From Pseudomonadota bacterium (GTDB lineage Bacteria > Desulfobacterota > Desulfobulbia > Desulfobulbales > Desulfurivibrionaceae): a DNA stretch of 64,000 nt. The first letter of the stretch is position 1. Each line of letters begins with the position of its first letter. The notes below the pieces were generated by a model. It was not told where the DNA came from and made no database searches. It saw nothing but the letters and a program-made list of their open reading frames with translations. Position numbers and translations under genes: made by a program. This document shows positions 62,571-64,000 of this stretch, one piece after another. The stretch is from the NCBI GenBank assembly GCA_018830485.1, contig JAHJRQ010000015.1, forward strand, positions 310,001 through 374,000, in the 5' to 3' direction.

Positions 62571-62961
62571 ATGAAGCCACAGCACACAAACACCCTTTCC
62601 CAAATCTTCATCCTGCCGATCATTGTCGCCGCCTGGGCTATTTCTTCAACATCCACGACCCGGTGCTTTTCAGCATCGGCCGGGCGCCGAGCCTCAAGGC
62701 CCTGGATTTTTCCTGCCAGGCGCTTATCGATAACTGCGTCTTTCTTTTTCACATACAGATGGCCGGGATACTGGCAGGCTGGATTCTCCGGGGTATTCTC
62801 GGGGATAACAAGGGGAGGCTCACGATCATGTTCAGACCCTGGCGGCGGAACAGTTGGGCCGCAACTCCCTCAGCCTGAAGTCCAGCGCCTTGCTGATCGG
62901 CGCAGCATGCCTGGTGGCAGCCTTCCACAAGGATCTGGATTATTTCGAGGAGTTTCTCTAG
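62571..62961 (+). pseudogene. Small membrane-protein gene with two frameshifts
   Basis: Three consecutive frames join into one plausible protein of about 130 aa: MKPQHTNTLSQIFILPIIVA; then YFFNIHDPVLFSIGRAPSLK, DNCVFLFHIQMAGILAGWIL and RGILGDNKGRL; then DHVQTLAAEQLGRNSLSLKS and FHKDLDYFEEFL ending at TAG 62961. The first break is a missing G at TGGGC (about 62635), the second near 62825. Two or three membrane helices are visible. No family is recognised. A sequencing error is possible but two independent breaks favour decay. Confidence 0.65.
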
Positions 62962-63096
62962 CCGACAGCCATCCTCCGGCCTACAATCGGAGGGACTTCT
63001 TCGCCAGGCGTTGACACACCACCCGCTTGCTCCTTCACCCCATCTTTCTCTCTCGCCACCGCAAGTAACTGCGTGCGAATGCGCCGAATTTTTCCC

Positions 63097-63125
63097 TTGA
63101 CAGCCGCAAGGCTTAAGAGTAAATG
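63097..63125 (+). promoter_or_regulatory. Strong promoter upstream of the EF-G gene
   Basis: TTGACA (63097-63102), 17 bp, TAAATG (63120-63125). Its start site would be about 20 nt before the terminator at 63152. Confidence 0.75.
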
Positions 63126-63151
63126 TTCTTGTTCTGAAAAAGACTGTCCAT

Positions 63152-63176
63152 ACGGCCCCGGTGCGGGCCGTTTTTT
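63152..63176 (+). terminator. Intrinsic terminator in the EF-G leader
   Basis: ACGGCCC/GGGCCGT 7-bp stem with a 6-nt loop and six Ts, 82 bp before the EF-G ATG. Because a promoter lies just upstream, it may act as an attenuator for the EF-G gene or end a short RNA. Confidence 0.85.
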
Positions 63177-63258
63177 AATGCCGGTTTCCCAAGGTATGGT
63201 GCCTTGACCGGCGCCAGGCGTAACCGCGCAACTGCATAAATGGAGTGGAAGATTTACC

Positions 63259-64000
63259 ATGAAAGACCTTTCGAAAGTCCGCAATATTGGAATCAGCGCC
63301 CATATCGACTCGGGAAAAACCACCCTGACCGAGCGCATCCTCTTTTATACCCAGCGTATTCATGCGATCCATGAAGTGCGCGGCAAGGACGGCGTCGGCG
63401 CCAAGATGGACTCCATGGAGCTGGAGCGGGAGCGCGGCATCACCATCTGTTCCGCCGCCACCTACTGCGACTGGAAGGACCATTCCATCAACATCATCGA
63501 CACCCCCGGCCATGTGGATTTCACCATCGAGGTTGAGCGGGCCCTGCGCGTACTCGACGGCGCGGTGCTGATCCTCTGCTCCGTGGGCGGCGTACAATCG
63601 CAGTCCATCACGGTGAACCGGCAGATGACCCGCTACCGGGTTCCCCGCGTCGCCTTCATTAACAAATGCGACCGCACCGGCGCCAACCCGGACAAGGTCA
63701 TCAAGCAGCTTCGCGAGAAGCTGGGCCTCAACGCGGTGCCCATCCAGGTGCCCATGGGCCTTGAGGGCGACATGCAGGGGCTCATCGACCTGGTCAAAAT
63801 GAAGGCTGTCTATTTTGACGGGGAAAACGGCGACAAGCTCCGCGTTGAAGAAATTCCGGCCCAGTACAAGGATGAATGCGACGCAAAGCGGGAAGAGCTG
63901 CTGGACGCGGTTTCCATGTTCTCCGACGAATTGATGGAGGCCGTGCTCGAAGGCACCCCCACCGAGGAGATGATCATGGCTGCGATCCGCAAGGGCACGC
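63259..64000 (+). CDS. fusA: Elongation factor G, truncated at window end
   Basis: 247 codons, no stop before the edge. G1 [18 protein letters not shown], switch II region ERERGITI with [24 protein letters not shown], and G4 [10 protein letters not shown] identify a translational GTPase of the EF-G type. [19 protein letters not shown], instead of the GEVHDG-type loop of E. coli EF-G, resembles the EF-G lineage of spirochaetes, planctomycetes and some Desulfobacterota. Release factor 3 and TetM are less likely. A promoter and a terminator-like hairpin lie in its leader. Confidence 0.88.
   Translation, partial: MKDLSKVRNIGISAHIDSGKTTLTERILFYTQRIHAIHEVRGKDGVGAKMDSMELERERGITICSAATYCDWKDHSINIIDTPGHVDFTIEVERALRVLDGAVLILCSVGGVQSQSITVNRQMTRYRVPRVAFINKCDRTGANPDKVIKQLREKLGLNAVPIQVPMGLEGDMQGLIDLVKMKAVYFDGENGDKLRVEEIPAQYKDECDAKREELLDAVSMFSDELMEAVLEGTPTEEMIMAAIRKGT

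Overview
The window (about 58-60% G+C by eye) is a stretch of bacterial chromosome, most likely from an anaerobic or facultative member of the Desulfobacterota (the old Deltaproteobacteria), possibly near the Desulfobulbales. This is inferred from gene content: a NIL-domain ferredoxin, a 2Fe-2S/ASKHA protein of the RACo type, class IB PyrD with PyrK, membrane proteins ending in the LLPICASCKKIR...CPDC tail, a DUF309 protein, LptA-LptB-RpoN-RapZ synteny and a bacterial EF-G. No marker in the window fixes the species.

Layout. 1-3.0 kb is a defence/stress edge: a truncated membrane-anchored Mrr-like nuclease, a Fic AMPylase and a higBA toxin-antitoxin (TA) pair. 3.1-12.6 kb holds tRNA modification (mtaB, mnmA, trhP), pyruvate kinase, signalling proteins, a split kinase pair and a NIL ferredoxin. 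12.8-23.7 kb holds the ASKHA reactivase, a Cys-rich metal-binding peptide, an M20 peptidase, parS-parA-parB, pyrK-pyrD, a GIY-YIG protein, a histidine phosphatase and a VCBS-repeat exported protein. 23.9-29.6 kb is a dense TA island of six systems around a porin gene; three of its toxins are broken (higB by a 4-bp duplication, vapC by one extra G, brnT by truncation) while their antitoxins stay intact. 29.7-38.6 kb holds hisS, aspS, a HEAT protein and the yrfG-rapZ-rpoN-lptB-lptA cluster on the minus strand. 38.9-53.1 kb is a long plus-strand biosynthetic block: argB-argD-argF-argG-argH, an FN3 lipoprotein, lysA-dapF-dapA-dapB, folK, fsa, a lytic transglycosylase and pgsA, then tRNA-Leu(CAA). 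53.5-64 kb holds a hybrid histidine kinase, a truncated AAA ATPase, PilZ, MTA/SAH deaminase, pcm, small lipoproteins, RDD, tRNA-Phe, a frameshifted membrane-protein gene and the start of an EF-G gene.

Most unusual signal. Four copies of a 119-159 bp structured element sit directly after the stop codons of rapZ, lptB, argG and pcm, always in the same orientation relative to the gene. Their terminal arms differ in sequence between copies but stay self-complementary, and internal stems show compensatory changes. G-U wobbles are tolerated only on the strand antisense to the upstream gene. This looks like a structured RNA or a mobile palindromic element family that I cannot name. A short hairpin after pyk may be a reduced relative.

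Other dispersed repeats are abundant between genes: a CTTCGACAGGCTCAG... family in seven regions, usually as inverted pairs, a CCGGCTTTCGCCGG family, a CCCTCTCCC...GGGAGAGGG family and a perfect 28-bp inverted pair.
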